From positions 60,721-124,720 of the forward strand of contig NZ_MASS01000005.1 of NCBI RefSeq assembly GCF_001707885.1: DNA of 64,000 nt, in the 5' to 3' direction. The stretch comes from Desulfosporosinus cupriresistens. GTDB lineage: Bacteria > Bacillota > Desulfitobacteriia > Desulfitobacteriales > Desulfitobacteriaceae. The translations under genes and the position numbers were made by a program. This document shows, piece after piece, positions 8,114 to 16,889 of the stretch (position 1 is the first letter of the stretch; the number at the start of each line of letters is the position of its first letter). The notes under the pieces were generated by a model. That model was not told where the DNA came from. It saw nothing but the letters and a program-made list of their open reading frames with translations, and ran no database searches.

Positions 8114-8965
8114 TTATCCTAACCAAGGCGACCGATTAAGCGAACTTACGCGAATTTCAATTCCTTGCAGAGATTTCTCTGCGGTTAGATATTGATACAT
8201 TGCTTGAAGCATAGGTGCCTCACTTAGGAAATGCCCAAGATCGCCGACTGCCATATCGCCTTCTAGGGCGTCAAGGACAGCGTGATGGTCAACGTCTCCA
8301 GTAATCAGAAGATCCGCGCCCTTAAACAACGCTTTGGGTACAAAGCGACCTCCGCTGCCGTTTACGATGGCCACTTTTCGCACTTCCTTCTCTAATGAAC
8401 CCGCCAGGCGAACTCCCGACAACTCATAGGGTTGTGCATAGATGCCAGATTGGCTTAGACTGTCCAAAAATCTCTTCCATAAAGGGCCTAACTTCTCTGG
8501 CTTTTTTAGATACCCACTTATGCCATACCCTCTCGCCGTTTCATCACGCTTGGGAATTGGAATAAGGTTATATGCCGACTCTTCCAAGATCTTCATTTCC
8601 TGCAAGCCCAAGACTTCGCCAAGGGCTCGGCTGGAGGAAATAATCGATTGATCCAAATTCGTGTGAGCAGCGTAATATCCGATCTGATGTCCTAGTAGTC
8701 GCAAAGGGACTCGAGCCGCAGCATTATCTGCTCTTAAGTTTTTTAGCGGGCGAAAGATAATCGGATGATGGGCTACGATAAGTTGGGCACCATAAGCTTT
8801 CGCTTCTTCGACTACTTCCAAGGTTCCGTCTAAGGTGATGAGGATGCGTTCGACTGAGTCCGATCCGCTCCCAACTAGTAAACCGACATTGTCCCAATCC
8901 TCAGCCCATGATTTTGGAGCTATTTTTTCGATAATCTGAGCCACTAATCCAACCGTTACTGCCAT
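8114..8965 (-). CDS. Nif3-like dinuclear metal-binding protein
   Basis: A 283-residue Nif3/DUF34 protein, often annotated GTP cyclohydrolase I type 2 or YqfO. Metal-binding signatures are visible: AHHPIIFRPLK, AAHTNLDQ and near the end GDLGHFLSE. The start overlaps the trmK stop by ten bases, with GGAGGG 9 bases upstream. The trmK-nif3 pair downstream of rpoD is a standard Firmicutes arrangement. True cellular function of the family is unsettled; here it lacks the large middle insertion found in Bacillus YqfO. Confidence 0.9.
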   Translation of the reverse strand: MAVTVGLVAQIIEKIAPKSWAEDWDNVGLLVGSGSDSVERILITLDGTLEVVEEAKAYGAQLIVAHHPIIFRPLKNLRADNAAARVPLRLLGHQIGYYAAHTNLDQSIISSSRALGEVLGLQEMKILEESAYNLIPIPKRDETARGYGISGYLKKPEKLGPLWKRFLDSLSQSGIYAQPYELSGVRLAGSLEKEVRKVAIVNGSGGRFVPKALFKGADLLITGDVDHHAVLDALEGDMAVGDLGHFLSEAPMLQAMYQYLTAEKSLQGIEIRVSSLNRSPWLG

Positions 8966-9759
8966 ATTCGTAGTCCCTCCACTAAAGCCAATTCATCCGA
9001 AACTTCTCTGATTTTGGCTATAATCTCTACGCTCTTTGACTTTTTCATTTGCTCCTGCCGCCTTAATAACATGCCCCTATATTCGTTTAAAAGGCCTGTT
9101 AAGAGGTCCGGACGCTCTTCCAAGACCAGTAGCCCAAAATGCCAGACCAGCCTATGTACTAAGCTTGAAAACTCTGCTTCGGTTGCTAGGATAACCCCGC
9201 TCTCCAAGAGTGGACGCAAACGCTGATTCCACAAACGTTCTTTTTCCAAAAGTTCAGCTCTGCCCCATCCTGCTTCCTTAGAATAAGCCATAATGATATA
9301 TATGCGGTCCTCTTCTTCCACCAATTTCTCAGCCTTGAGACGCCAGCCGCCAGCCAATAATGCTAAGCGTAAGACGCCTTCCGCACCTTGCGGTTGCACT
9401 ATGAGGTCGACCACAGACTCTAAAACGTCCGGCCGGGCTGAAAGAATATCCAGCATGGTTCTGCCACCCATCCCCGCAAGGGTTAGGACATTAACTTCCT
9501 CAGCCTCGAGCGGCATTAGCCCATCACCAAATCGTACGTCAATGACAGCTTCTAAGTGTCGACCTTTGACGGCCATCAAGGCAGATTGATACGGCCCTTC
9601 ATGGACATCAACCGCCACTGCTTTTGATATCTGATCAGTCTCATAGAGGGCTATCGGCAAATAGGCATGATCTGTTCCAATGTCTCCAAGTTTTGCACCC
9701 TTGGGAACAAACGAGGCGACCGTTTGCAAACGTGGACCGATACTAACTGATATCGTCAT
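8956..9759 (-). CDS. trmK: tRNA (adenine22-N1)-methyltransferase TrmK
   Basis: A 267-residue SAM-dependent enzyme that methylates A22 in the D-loop of tRNAs. Motifs: KLGDIGTDHAYLPIAL (SAM site), VNVLTLAGMGGRTMLDIL and IVQPQG (catalytic region), then a C-terminal coiled region. The ATG of MTISVSIG is preferred because GAGGTG lies 5 bases upstream; thirteen codons further up is an unsupported start. Confidence 0.9.
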   Translation of the reverse strand: MTISVSIGPRLQTVASFVPKGAKLGDIGTDHAYLPIALYETDQISKAVAVDVHEGPYQSALMAVKGRHLEAVIDVRFGDGLMPLEAEEVNVLTLAGMGGRTMLDILSARPDVLESVVDLIVQPQGAEGVLRLALLAGGWRLKAEKLVEEEDRIYIIMAYSKEAGWGRAELLEKERLWNQRLRPLLESGVILATEAEFSSLVHRLVWHFGLLVLEERPDLLTGLLNEYRGMLLRRQEQMKKSKSVEIIAKIREVSDELALVEGLRIWQ

Positions 9760-9969
9760 TGTGCACCTCATTGAGCTCCATTGCTTTTGCGGTAGCAAAC
9801 CGTTCCATTAAAGGTTTCTCAGTGAAAAAAAATGAGAGATTGGCCACAAAACTGTTGATAGCTAAAGCTGTACTCATAAATGATCTTCCTTCCTGTATTT
9901 CCTCTTCTTTTTACTGTATAGGATAACCAAAACAGCTTAATTGGAGTAATTTGTCTGAGAATACAAAAA

Positions 9970-10011
9970 ACCAAGGGTAGTAGTTGATCTTGCGATCCTA
10001 CAACCCTTGGT
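9970..10011 (-). terminator. Terminator of the tRNA operon
   Basis: A 14-bp stem with one mismatch (ACCAAGGGTAGTAG with CTACAACCCTTGGT), followed on the minus strand by TTTTTTG, 14 bases after tRNA-Val. Confidence 0.8.
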
Positions 10012-10024
10012 ATGTCCATTTGCT

Positions 10025-10099
10025 TGGTGGGCGATACTGGTCTCGAACCAGTGGCCTCATCCGTGTGAAGGATGCGCTCTACCGCTGAGCTAATCGCCC
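10025..10099 (-). tRNA. tRNA-Val (CAC)
   Basis: A 75-base cloverleaf with encoded CCA. Acceptor GGGCGAT pairs with ATCGCCC; anticodon stem CATCC/GGATG encloses loop TTCACAC, anticodon CAC, read as valine (GTG codons). T arm ACTGG TTCGAGA CCAGT is perfect. Last gene of a three-tRNA operon. Confidence 0.93.
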
Positions 10100-10101
10100 A
10101 T

Positions 10102-10250
10102 ATCGTTGTTCGATATTCGTTGTTCGTGGTTCGATAACCATACGAACAAGAACCTTGAACCTTACATTTCAATCTTCCACCGATTCAAGTTAAGCTTTAC
10201 CTATACCAAGGTTCGAACCACGAACCTCGAACCTCGATCTACGAACTTCG
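10102..10250. repeat. Stutter repeat, GAACCACGAAC type, between tRNAs
   Basis: The spacer between tRNA-Val and tRNA-Ile2 is filled with variants of TTCGTGGTTCG and CGAACCTCGAACCTCG in both orientations, so the two ends can pair. A related stretch covers the start of mtaB (55346-55370). Confidence 0.55.
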
Positions 10251-10253
10251 AAT

Positions 10254-10328
10254 TGGTGGGCCCACTAGGATTCGAACCTAGGACCAACCCGTTATGAGCG
10301 GGGGGCTCTACCGCTGAGCTATGGGCCC
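10254..10328 (-). tRNA. tRNA with CAT anticodon, probably tRNA-Ile2
   Basis: A 75-base cloverleaf with encoded CCA (acceptor GGGCCCA/TGGGCCC). Anticodon loop CTCATAA gives CAT. The GCTCATAAC loop context is that of the isoleucine tRNA whose C34 is changed to lysidine; elongator Met is the alternative. It is not the initiator, since bases 1-72 pair. The top pair of the anticodon stem (27-43) is a C-U mismatch. Confidence 0.8.
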
Positions 10329-10348
10329 GTATAAAGGCAAAATAAAAA

Positions 10349-10423
10349 TGGCTCCCCGAGTAGGACTCGAACCTACAACCTACCGGTTAACAGCCGGTTG
10401 CTCCACCATTGAGCTATCGAGGA
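10349..10423 (-). tRNA. tRNA-Asn (GTT)
   Basis: A 75-base cloverleaf with encoded CCA. Anticodon stem ACCGG/CCGGT, loop CTGTTAA, anticodon GTT. First gene of the operon, directly after a consensus promoter. Confidence 0.94.
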
Positions 10424-10441
10424 ATGTCCTTTGCACGGATT

Positions 10442-10470
10442 ATTATACGTAATTCAGAGCCCATAGTCAA
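10442..10470 (-). promoter_or_regulatory. Sigma-A promoter of the tRNA operon
   Basis: On the minus strand TTGACT, 17 bases, TATAAT. Near-perfect consensus, about 20 bases before tRNA-Asn. Confidence 0.85.
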
Positions 10471-10557
10471 GTCTTTATCTAAAATTTATTGTTGCCTGCA
10501 ATATTGAACCTCAATATTGACCTCAATTGAGCTACCTCTTTGTCGCGATTGGTCCAC

Positions 10558-11748
10558 TTATTCCAAGTAGTCTTTTAACTTTTTACTCCGGCTTGGATGA
10601 CGCAATTTTCGCAATGCCTTAGCTTCAATTTGCCGAATTCGTTCGCGAGTAACGCCAAATTCTTGGCCTACTTCTTCTAAGGTCCGAGTTCGTCCGTCAT
10701 CAAGTCCAAAGCGTAGTCTGAGTACTTTCTCTTCACGAGGAGTTAAGGTTTCCAGAACTTCTTCCAATTGCTCTTTTAAGAGTATAAATGAAGCGGCCTC
10801 AGCCGGTGCTGGCGCGTCATCATCCGGAATAAAATCTCCAAGATGGGAATCTTCCTCTTCCCCAATCGGCGTTTCAAGTGAAACAGGCTCTTGGGCGATT
10901 TTCATAATTTCACGTACCCGTTCGACCGGAATATCCATCACATTGGCAATTTCTTCAGGTGCGGGTTCTCTCCCTAACTCCTGCAACAGTTGCCGAGAAA
11001 CACGAATCAATTTATTAATCGTTTCTACCATATGCACAGGAATCCGGATAGTCCGGGCCTGGTCAGCAATAGCACGAGTAATGGCTTGACGGATCCACCA
11101 GGTGGCATACGTACTAAACTTATACCCCTTGGTATAGTCGAATTTTTCTACAGCCTTAATCAGTCCCAGATTCCCCTCTTGAATTAAGTCCAAGAAAAGC
11201 ATACCTCGGCCGACATATCGTTTGGCGATACTGACCACGAGGCGCAAATTAGCTTCTGCTAAACGGCGCTTCGCTTCCTCGTCGCCGTCCTCCATCCGTT
11301 TCGCTAATTCAATTTCTTCCTCAGCTGAGAGCAGCGGAACTCGTCCGATTTCTTTGAGATACATGCGAACTGGATCATCAATCCCAACGCCTTCCGGCAC
11401 GGAAAGATCTACTTCAGCCTCTTCTTCGACCTCGTCATCCACTTCATCGACAATATCATCATCGTCATCATCCTTGGATTTCTTCAAGACTTCTTGCTCG
11501 ACTTCCCCAGGCTCTGGCACCACATCTATTCCCATTCGACCAAGTTGTTGGTAGATATCATCAATTTGATCCGCGGAAAGCTCAATTCCTTGGAGAGCAT
11601 CCATAATTTCTCGGTAGGTTATGGATCCTTTCTTTTTGCCTTTCTGAATGAGGGCTTGGACGTTGTCCATTTTTTGCTCATCGTTCATCTGTCCCCCACC
11701 TTCCCTCGGATCATTCTTTTGGGTGCCTTTAACCTTGCTATTCGCCAC
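10558..11748 (-). CDS. rpoD: Primary sigma factor RpoD (SigA)
   Basis: A sigma-70 protein of up to 396 residues, the main promoter-recognition subunit of RNA polymerase. Region 1.1 ([16 protein letters not shown]), an acidic tract ([20 protein letters not shown]), region 2 (RFS-type [15 protein letters not shown] for -10 binding), region 3, and region 4 with the helix-turn-helix [17 protein letters not shown] are in order. A GTG start overlaps the dnaG stop by 11 bases; the ATG at 11688 ([10 protein letters not shown]) has a better ribosome site (AAGGTGGGGG) and may be the real start. Confidence 0.97.
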   Translation of the reverse strand: MANSKVKGTQKNDPREGGGQMNDEQKMDNVQALIQKGKKKGSITYREIMDALQGIELSADQIDDIYQQLGRMGIDVVPEPGEVEQEVLKKSKDDDDDDIVDEVDDEVEEEAEVDLSVPEGVGIDDPVRMYLKEIGRVPLLSAEEEIELAKRMEDGDEEAKRRLAEANLRLVVSIAKRYVGRGMLFLDLIQEGNLGLIKAVEKFDYTKGYKFSTYATWWIRQAITRAIADQARTIRIPVHMVETINKLIRVSRQLLQELGREPAPEEIANVMDIPVERVREIMKIAQEPVSLETPIGEEEDSHLGDFIPDDDAPAPAEAASFILLKEQLEEVLETLTPREEKVLRLRFGLDDGRTRTLEEVGQEFGVTRERIRQIEAKALRKLRHPSRSKKLKDYLE

Positions 11749-13591
11749 GTTTCAACCGCTCTCCTATCTCTTTCAACAGAGCCATGGCCCCTGCCATGTC
11801 ACCGGATTTTTCTAAAGCCGCCATGCGGGCTTGAAGATCCTCTACTCTTTCTTCTGCTTGCGTAGAAAGAATCTCCTTGATACAATCATCTAAGAGCCGC
11901 TCGGTTTGGGATATATCTAACTCTTCCAGGAGCAAGCTAGCTAAGCGGCTTTGAACCGTTTCGTCGCTATGCGCAGGCAATCCACCATCCTGATCGAGAT
12001 AATCAAAAATCTGTTGATGTGTCAGAACTTTCCAGAATGAAACACCCAACTTGGCCTTAATTTTTGGCAAATGCGCAATGTCTTCTAATAGCATGCGCAG
12101 AAGAGTACGCTCTGCGCGATAAACACCTAAATTAACGGTCGGTATATTGTGCGCCGGATTATCTTTACATATAATGGTATCAGTAATATTATCTCTATTT
12201 TTACCAGAATTAATCGGTTTTTGTGGAGAATATTCCTGTACACGGTCTTTTTTAGGTTTTTTCTGATCCTGAGTGGCAATCTCGCGTTGCACCGCATCCA
12301 ATGTAAGTCCAAGTTCCAAACTTAATAACCTCTCATAACCTTCCCGTTCAACTGGGCTGGCAACTTTCAAAATATCTGGAGCGAGTTTAATGACTAATTC
12401 CGCCTTTTCATGAATGTTTTGAGGTGGTATCTCCCGGACTAATGTCCGATACTTGAATTCGACATAGGTTAAAGCTCCTTTTAAAGCTTCGTTAAAATCC
12501 TCGACACCGTAACTTTTCAAAAACTCATCCGGATCCTTTGCTCCAGTTAATGTTAAAACATCCACGCGAATTCCTGCATCACGGAGAATTTCTCCTCCCC
12601 GCAAAGCAGCTTGAATTCCTGCTGTGTCGGAATCATAGAGGAGAACGACCCGCTGTGTATATCGTTTTAATAGTTTTACCTGATCTCGTGTTAAAGCTGT
12701 CCCCAAGGAGGCCACTGTATTCGGAAACCCAGCATTCTGGAGTGCAATGACGTCCATATACCCCTCAACCATTATGGCAAAACCCGCTTCACGGATTCCT
12801 TGATGAGCACGATGCATCCCATAAAGGTGATGCCCCTTATTAAAGAACGGAGTCTCCGGGGAATTTAGGTACTTAGGAATTGAATCATCCAGCGCTCTAC
12901 CACCAAAGGCAATCGGACGGTTGTGGCGATCCAGTATACTAAAAAGGACGCGATTTCGGAAACGATCATAATATTTCCGTCCATCTCTACCCTGCGTTTC
13001 CTTTTCAATAACCAGGCCTGTTTCCGCCAATTCATGCGGCTGAACTCCGCGTTCCTGCATGTAATCTAATAACCCATCCCAACGTTCTGGAGCATAACCT
13101 AAACGAAAACTTTTCATCGTCTCCAAGTTGACTCCGCGCTTAGTAAAATAGAGACGTCCAGGTTCTCCTTCTGGTAACCTCAGCAGAAGGTCATGAAAGT
13201 AACTTGCAGCCCATTCGTGAATTTCTTCAAAGCGTCGTCGCAGGCGATTTTCTTCTCTTTCACGGGGAGACATTTCCTTCTCAGGAAGTGACACTCCACA
13301 TCTGTGCGCCAAGTTCTTAACGCAATCCACAAAGGACCAATTTTCCTTTTTCATGACAAATGTAAAGACATTTCCTCCAACGTGACATCCGAAACAATAA
13401 AACATTTGTTTCTCAGGGGTTACAGTGAAACTGGGCGTGTTTTCGGAATGGAAAGGACAAAGTCCCCAATAATTTTTCCCTTTACGCTGCAAGCCGACAT
13501 AGTCAGATATAACCTCAACGATATCCGTGCGCAAACGCACTTCCTCGATAACCTCTTCCGGGATAAAATCGTCATGAATTCTATTGTCCAC
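11738..13591 (-). CDS. dnaG: DNA primase DnaG
   Basis: A 617-residue primase that lays RNA primers at the replication fork. The CHC2 zinc finger ([11 protein letters not shown] ... MFYCFGCH) is at about residues 40-65; the TOPRIM catalytic core shows [15 protein letters not shown] and [13 protein letters not shown]; the C-terminal helicase-binding domain is variable. I choose a GTG start ([13 protein letters not shown]) with AAGGCG 7 bases upstream; an earlier in-frame start lacks a site. It overlaps rpoD, the usual dnaG-rpoD operon. Confidence 0.96.
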   Translation of the reverse strand: MDNRIHDDFIPEEVIEEVRLRTDIVEVISDYVGLQRKGKNYWGLCPFHSENTPSFTVTPEKQMFYCFGCHVGGNVFTFVMKKENWSFVDCVKNLAHRCGVSLPEKEMSPREREENRLRRRFEEIHEWAASYFHDLLLRLPEGEPGRLYFTKRGVNLETMKSFRLGYAPERWDGLLDYMQERGVQPHELAETGLVIEKETQGRDGRKYYDRFRNRVLFSILDRHNRPIAFGGRALDDSIPKYLNSPETPFFNKGHHLYGMHRAHQGIREAGFAIMVEGYMDVIALQNAGFPNTVASLGTALTRDQVKLLKRYTQRVVLLYDSDTAGIQAALRGGEILRDAGIRVDVLTLTGAKDPDEFLKSYGVEDFNEALKGALTYVEFKYRTLVREIPPQNIHEKAELVIKLAPDILKVASPVEREGYERLLSLELGLTLDAVQREIATQDQKKPKKDRVQEYSPQKPINSGKNRDNITDTIICKDNPAHNIPTVNLGVYRAERTLLRMLLEDIAHLPKIKAKLGVSFWKVLTHQQIFDYLDQDGGLPAHSDETVQSRLASLLLEELDISQTERLLDDCIKEILSTQAEERVEDLQARMAALEKSGDMAGAMALLKEIGERLKRGE

Positions 13592-14005
13592 GTTTTTTCG
13601 CCTTTCGATTCTCAGCCACAATTAATTTAGTTTGTCAACCCTTGTCATATACAATTCTTCGCCGAAAATTCATAAAATCCTCTTTTTAAACCTCTTATCA
13701 ATGATCAGTTTTTAGAAAGAGTTAAAATACTGTTTCGGAATATAAATTATTCTCCTTATTCGATAACAATACCTGCTTTCTTCGACAATTATTTTACTAA
13801 GAATTTGCCCGACTCCTTCCCGAAGAGAGAAGAATACCCTGCCAAACCCTTTCCCGCACTCCAAAAGCATGTTACTATATAAGGGAATAAACTATGTCCT
13901 AAAAAATGAACTGGCTTCCAATCCAATAATGAGGTATCTTGTGCTCCACACGTATACATTCTAACTGATGCAAATAAAGAACTTTATGAGAAAGGAGAAT
14001 ACTTT
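13592..14005. other. Gene-free gap between dnaG and the GerM-domain gene
   Basis: Just over 400 bases of AT-rich DNA between divergent genes. It should hold the promoters for both sides, but I could not assign one convincingly. No RNA fold or repeat was recognised. Confidence 0.4.
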
Positions 14006-14608
14006 ATGTCTAGACGTACATTTAAAACGCTCTCCATAGCAATCGTTTCCCTATTACTTATCGGGACTTTTCTGATCAGTTATAACTTTTCTAAAACACA
14101 AGCTCCCAAACCATCAGATAACACTCCTACTCCAAGCTCCGGAATAACCCCAACGCCTCCCCAAGAGAACAATTCCTCAGAGACAACTCCGCACTCTGTA
14201 ACGTTAACCCTTTATTTTCCCAATTCAGATGCTAGTGGATTGATCTCCACAGCTCGAACGGTTGAATTGGCTGATGAGGACGTTATTAAAGCAATGTTCA
14301 CAGAGCTGGCCAATCCTCCTTCCGGATTGCAAAAACCACTTCCTAAGGGGACGACCCTGCTAAACGCGTCTGTCAAAGATAACGTCGCAACAATTGATCT
14401 ATCCTCAGAATTTAAAAAGAACTTTGGCGGAGGATCCGCTGGCGAAGAAATGACTATTTATAGCATTGTAAATACCTTAACGACCCTTCCAAACGTTCAC
14501 AGCGTGCAATTTCTCTTAGACGGGAAAAAACTTGATGGAATTCTCGGGAACCTTGACACTAGTGTCCCACTTCAGCGAAATGATGGCTTAATTACCAAAA
14601 CAAACTAG
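14006..14608 (+). CDS. GerM-domain protein, membrane anchored
   Basis: A 200-residue protein with one N-terminal membrane segment (LSIAIVSLLLIGTFLISYNF), a Pro/Ser/Thr-rich linker (to about 65) and a GerMN domain (TLTLYFPNSDASGLIS ... LPKGTTLLNASVKDNVATID ... GEEMTIYSIVNTLTTLPNVH). GerM-type domains act outside the membrane, in Bacillus during sporulation and germination. AAAGGAG lies 8 bases before the ATG. Here it has a single domain, where Bacillus GerM has two. Exact role not known. Confidence 0.82.
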   Translation: MSRRTFKTLSIAIVSLLLIGTFLISYNFSKTQAPKPSDNTPTPSSGITPTPPQENNSSETTPHSVTLTLYFPNSDASGLISTARTVELADEDVIKAMFTELANPPSGLQKPLPKGTTLLNASVKDNVATIDLSSEFKKNFGGGSAGEEMTIYSIVNTLTTLPNVHSVQFLLDGKKLDGILGNLDTSVPLQRNDGLITKTN

Positions 14609-14720
14609 GTCAACAAAGAACGTCTATACGAGTCATGGCGCACCTAACGCCAGACTCTTTTGTGTCGTCTCTTTAGTTTACTTCTGTTATTCGCAACTTA
14701 TACTTTCTAAGGGTCATTGG

Positions 14721-14767
14721 CAGAAGAAAAGTGGTGGAGAGCCTAGCTCTCAACCACTTTTCTTCTG
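14721..14767. terminator. Long hairpin between convergent genes
   Basis: A 22-bp stem with one mismatch (left CAGAAGAAAAGTGGTGGAGAG, loop CTA). It lies between the GerM-domain gene and dgt and can serve both; poly-T and poly-A tracts are inside the stem. Confidence 0.75.
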
Positions 14768-14798
14768 CTGTTATCTACAACTATCTATTGTTAGCAAA

Positions 14799-15839
14799 CT
14801 AGCGCGGAACAAACAATCTCTGAAACAGATCAATCGCATAATTATCTGTCAGCCCAGATATATAATCAGCAACCGCCTGGGTTTCGTCACCGTTAGCCCA
14901 AATTAAAAAATCTTGGGGCAGTTTGAACGTATTCTGTCGATAATATTCATAAAGCGCTTGAACAATGTATTGCCCTTTACGCCGCTCTTCGCGCAAGGTT
15001 GGGCTATTATATACTCTGGCAAACATAAATTGCCTAAATTCGTGCATCGCACCACCGACCTCGCTCGTCTGTGCAATATGGTTTTGTCCCTGAGACGCCT
15101 CAATCATATCTATAACCATCGTGGTAATCATATCGCTTGGTTTAACCCCCAGTGTCCGCTTAACAATCTCCGGCAGGTCACTTGGGAGAAGTAAACCGGC
15201 CCGTAAAGCATCATCGTAATCATGACAAAGATAAGCAATGCGGTCTCCAGTTTTCACAATCTGCCCTTCAAGAGTCTTGGGTATACCATCTCCGGTATGA
15301 TGTAAAATTCCGTCCAGAACGGGTTCGGTGAGGTTTAACCCCTGTCCATCACGAGCTAGTACTTTCAAAATACGAATCGACTGCTCATTATGCTCAAAGT
15401 ACTTAATAATTCGCCGCAAAGCCTCCTCCCCGACATGCCCAAAGGGAGTGTGCCCCACATCATGCCCTAAAGCAATTGCTTCGATGAGGTCTTCATTCAA
15501 TTGCAACCCCCGAGCGATTGTTCGGCATATTTGGGATACTTCTAAACTATGCGTCATACGAGTTCGATAATGATCCCCCGAAGGAGCGATGTAAACCTGA
15601 GTTTTATGTTTTAGGCGCCTAAACGGCTTGCTATGTAATATCCGATCTCGATCTCGTTGAAATTTAGTACGAATCGGACACTCTTCTTCCAAGCGTTCCC
15701 GCCTGGCATCCTTGCTTTTAGCAGCATAAGGCGAAAGACGCTCTTCTTCCTTTTCGGACCGCTCACGGATATTTAATGCAAATGGTACAAGTAGGGACGG
15801 TTCTTGTTTGGATACTCTATGCTTAATTGTCTCACTCAT
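14799..15839 (-). CDS. dgt: Deoxyguanosinetriphosphate triphosphohydrolase-like protein (Dgt)
   Basis: A 346-residue HD-domain enzyme expected to split dNTPs into nucleoside and triphosphate. Motifs: FRRLKHKTQVYIAP, RMTHSLEVSQICRTIAR, ALGHDVGHTPFGHVGEEAL and AYLCHDYDDALRAG. dgt next to dnaG-rpoD is usual in Clostridia. The ATG has GGGAGG 10 bases before it. The first 22 or so residues are unusual: codons 12-15 are written in a REP sequence (GGGACGGTTCTTG, complement), and the family-like start NIRER follows only at residue 23. Confidence 0.92.
   Translation of the reverse strand: MSETIKHRVSKQEPSLLVPFALNIRERSEKEEERLSPYAAKSKDARRERLEEECPIRTKFQRDRDRILHSKPFRRLKHKTQVYIAPSGDHYRTRMTHSLEVSQICRTIARGLQLNEDLIEAIALGHDVGHTPFGHVGEEALRRIIKYFEHNEQSIRILKVLARDGQGLNLTEPVLDGILHHTGDGIPKTLEGQIVKTGDRIAYLCHDYDDALRAGLLLPSDLPEIVKRTLGVKPSDMITTMVIDMIEASQGQNHIAQTSEVGGAMHEFRQFMFARVYNSPTLREERRKGQYIVQALYEYYRQNTFKLPQDFLIWANGDETQAVADYISGLTDNYAIDLFQRLFVPR
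15791..15806. repeat. REP-like sequence inside dgt
   Basis: GTAGGGACGGTTCTTG, the core of the REP family of this locus. It encodes Gln-Glu-Pro-Ser near the N-terminus of Dgt. Confidence 0.65.
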
Positions 15840-15863
15840 TGACACAATTCCTCCCTATGGGCG

Positions 15864-15890
15864 CAAGTCGGGGACGGTTCTTGCACTTGC
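15864..15890. repeat. REP element
   Basis: CAAGTC plus GGGGACGGTTCTTGC and ACTTGC. CAAG and CTTG arms can pair around the GGGGACGGTT loop. Confidence 0.7.
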
Positions 15891-15970
15891 ACAGACTGCT
15901 CACGGATATTCTAAACCTCACTCCTATTAAAGCCCTCTTATTGTCGTCAGGTATCTACCCTTTCGCGAGA

Positions 15971-16393
15971 TCAGTGATTTTGAGCATATTTAGCCAAGTT
16001 TCGTGCGCACCGTTCGATATCTCCTAACTCTTCCCGAATAATCTGCCACAATACTTTGGGTTCAATATCCCAATAAACATGGACGAGCCGGTTACGAAAT
16101 TGCACCATTTGTTTTAGGGTCAGCGCATCCTCCGTTAATAAAATGCAATTTTCTGCGAGTACCTTAAAAATATCCGCATAATCTTTCGGGGCTCGCAAAC
16201 TTTGATCAGAAATAATATGGTTTCCAATATTAATTAAGCATTCGATGACTAACTGTAAGCAACGTTCAGCACTATGAAAATTTCTTTTGGTCGCAGAAAA
16301 CTCGTCTTCGGGAAGAGTTTGAATTTCTTGTAAGAATTCTAAATACTCTTTGATTAGCTCTAATTGCCGTTCGACCTTTGTGCGATTAACCAC
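15971..16393 (-). CDS. hepT: HepT-like HEPN toxin (RNase)
   Basis: A 140-residue helical HEPN protein. The catalytic and modification motif R-x4-H-x-Y is present as RNRLVHVY (Arg100, His105, Tyr107). In studied pairs HepT cuts RNA and is silenced when MntA adds AMP to that tyrosine. The GTG start follows the mntA stop directly with AAAGGGG 8 bases upstream, so the two are made together. A short conserved tract MVQFRNRLVHVYWDI agrees with the family. Confidence 0.88.
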   Translation of the reverse strand: MVNRTKVERQLELIKEYLEFLQEIQTLPEDEFSATKRNFHSAERCLQLVIECLINIGNHIISDQSLRAPKDYADIFKVLAENCILLTEDALTLKQMVQFRNRLVHVYWDIEPKVLWQIIREELGDIERCARNLAKYAQNH

Positions 16394-16798
16394 TTATAAT
16401 CCCCTTTCTGCAACGCGCCGAAAGAATGCCTCCTGATGCTCTCTTAAACAAGGTTCAAAATCCCAATAACGAGACCGTGTTTTTGTTTCTAAATCTACCC
16501 TTAAGCTCTCATTGCGACTAATAAGCAAGACGCCTTCCTGTACGACAGCATAACGCAGGGGGAGGGGGGCCTGATCCCAATCCACTAAATCGATGTCATC
16601 CGTTTCCAGACTATCAGCAATAGTTGAACGAATATTTAATTGTTCCTTCCAGGTCATGTCTTTATTATATTTAACGGCAAAATCCCAATCACTCAGAGGG
16701 GTCCCTTTTCCCACAGCGCGTGATCCGAACCAGTAAGCCAACTCAATCTCAGGAAAGGTTGCAAGCGCTACTTTGCATTTTTCCATTAACTTATCCAT
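16394..16798 (-). CDS. mntA: MntA-like nucleotidyltransferase antitoxin
   Basis: A 134-residue minimal nucleotidyltransferase. The GS-x10-D-x-D motif is seen as GSRAVGKGTPLSDWD (Gly25, Ser26, Asp37, Asp39). Family members AMPylate and so neutralise the HEPN toxin encoded next door. The ATG of MDKLMEKCKV has GAGGTG 7 bases upstream. The frame is open through two REP elements further up, but those residues (with NRPRL-type REP translation) are not part of the family and are left out. Confidence 0.88.
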   Translation of the reverse strand: MDKLMEKCKVALATFPEIELAYWFGSRAVGKGTPLSDWDFAVKYNKDMTWKEQLNIRSTIADSLETDDIDLVDWDQAPLPLRYAVVQEGVLLISRNESLRVDLETKTRSRYWDFEPCLREHQEAFFRRVAERGL

Positions 16799-16817
16799 CA
16801 ATTCGCACCTCATTTCC

Positions 16818-16874
16818 GCAAGTCGGGGACGGTTCTTGCACTGGTGCAAGTCGGGGACGGTTCTTGCACTTGCA
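16818..16874. repeat. Two tandem REP elements
   Basis: Two direct copies of GCAAGTC-GGGGACGGTTCTTGC spaced by a few bases. In the second copy GTGCAAG pairs with CTTGCAC (7 bp). They lie between mntA and the RAYT gene, on the downstream side of the latter. Confidence 0.85.
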
Positions 16875-16889
16875 TACTTGACTTGCCAT

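Larger units (their letters stand above)
15761..15910. repeat. 13-bp direct repeats flanking a REP pair at the dgt start
   Basis: GCTCACGGATATT occurs at 15761-15773 and again at 15898-15910. Between them lie two REP-like units and the present dgt start codon and ribosome site. The inner copy is coding (dgt NIRER), the outer copy is not. Confidence 0.65.

Noticed and set aside
9819..10172. Open frame of 117 codons on the minus strand
   Set aside because: It runs through tRNA-Val, the terminator and repeat DNA, with no family match.
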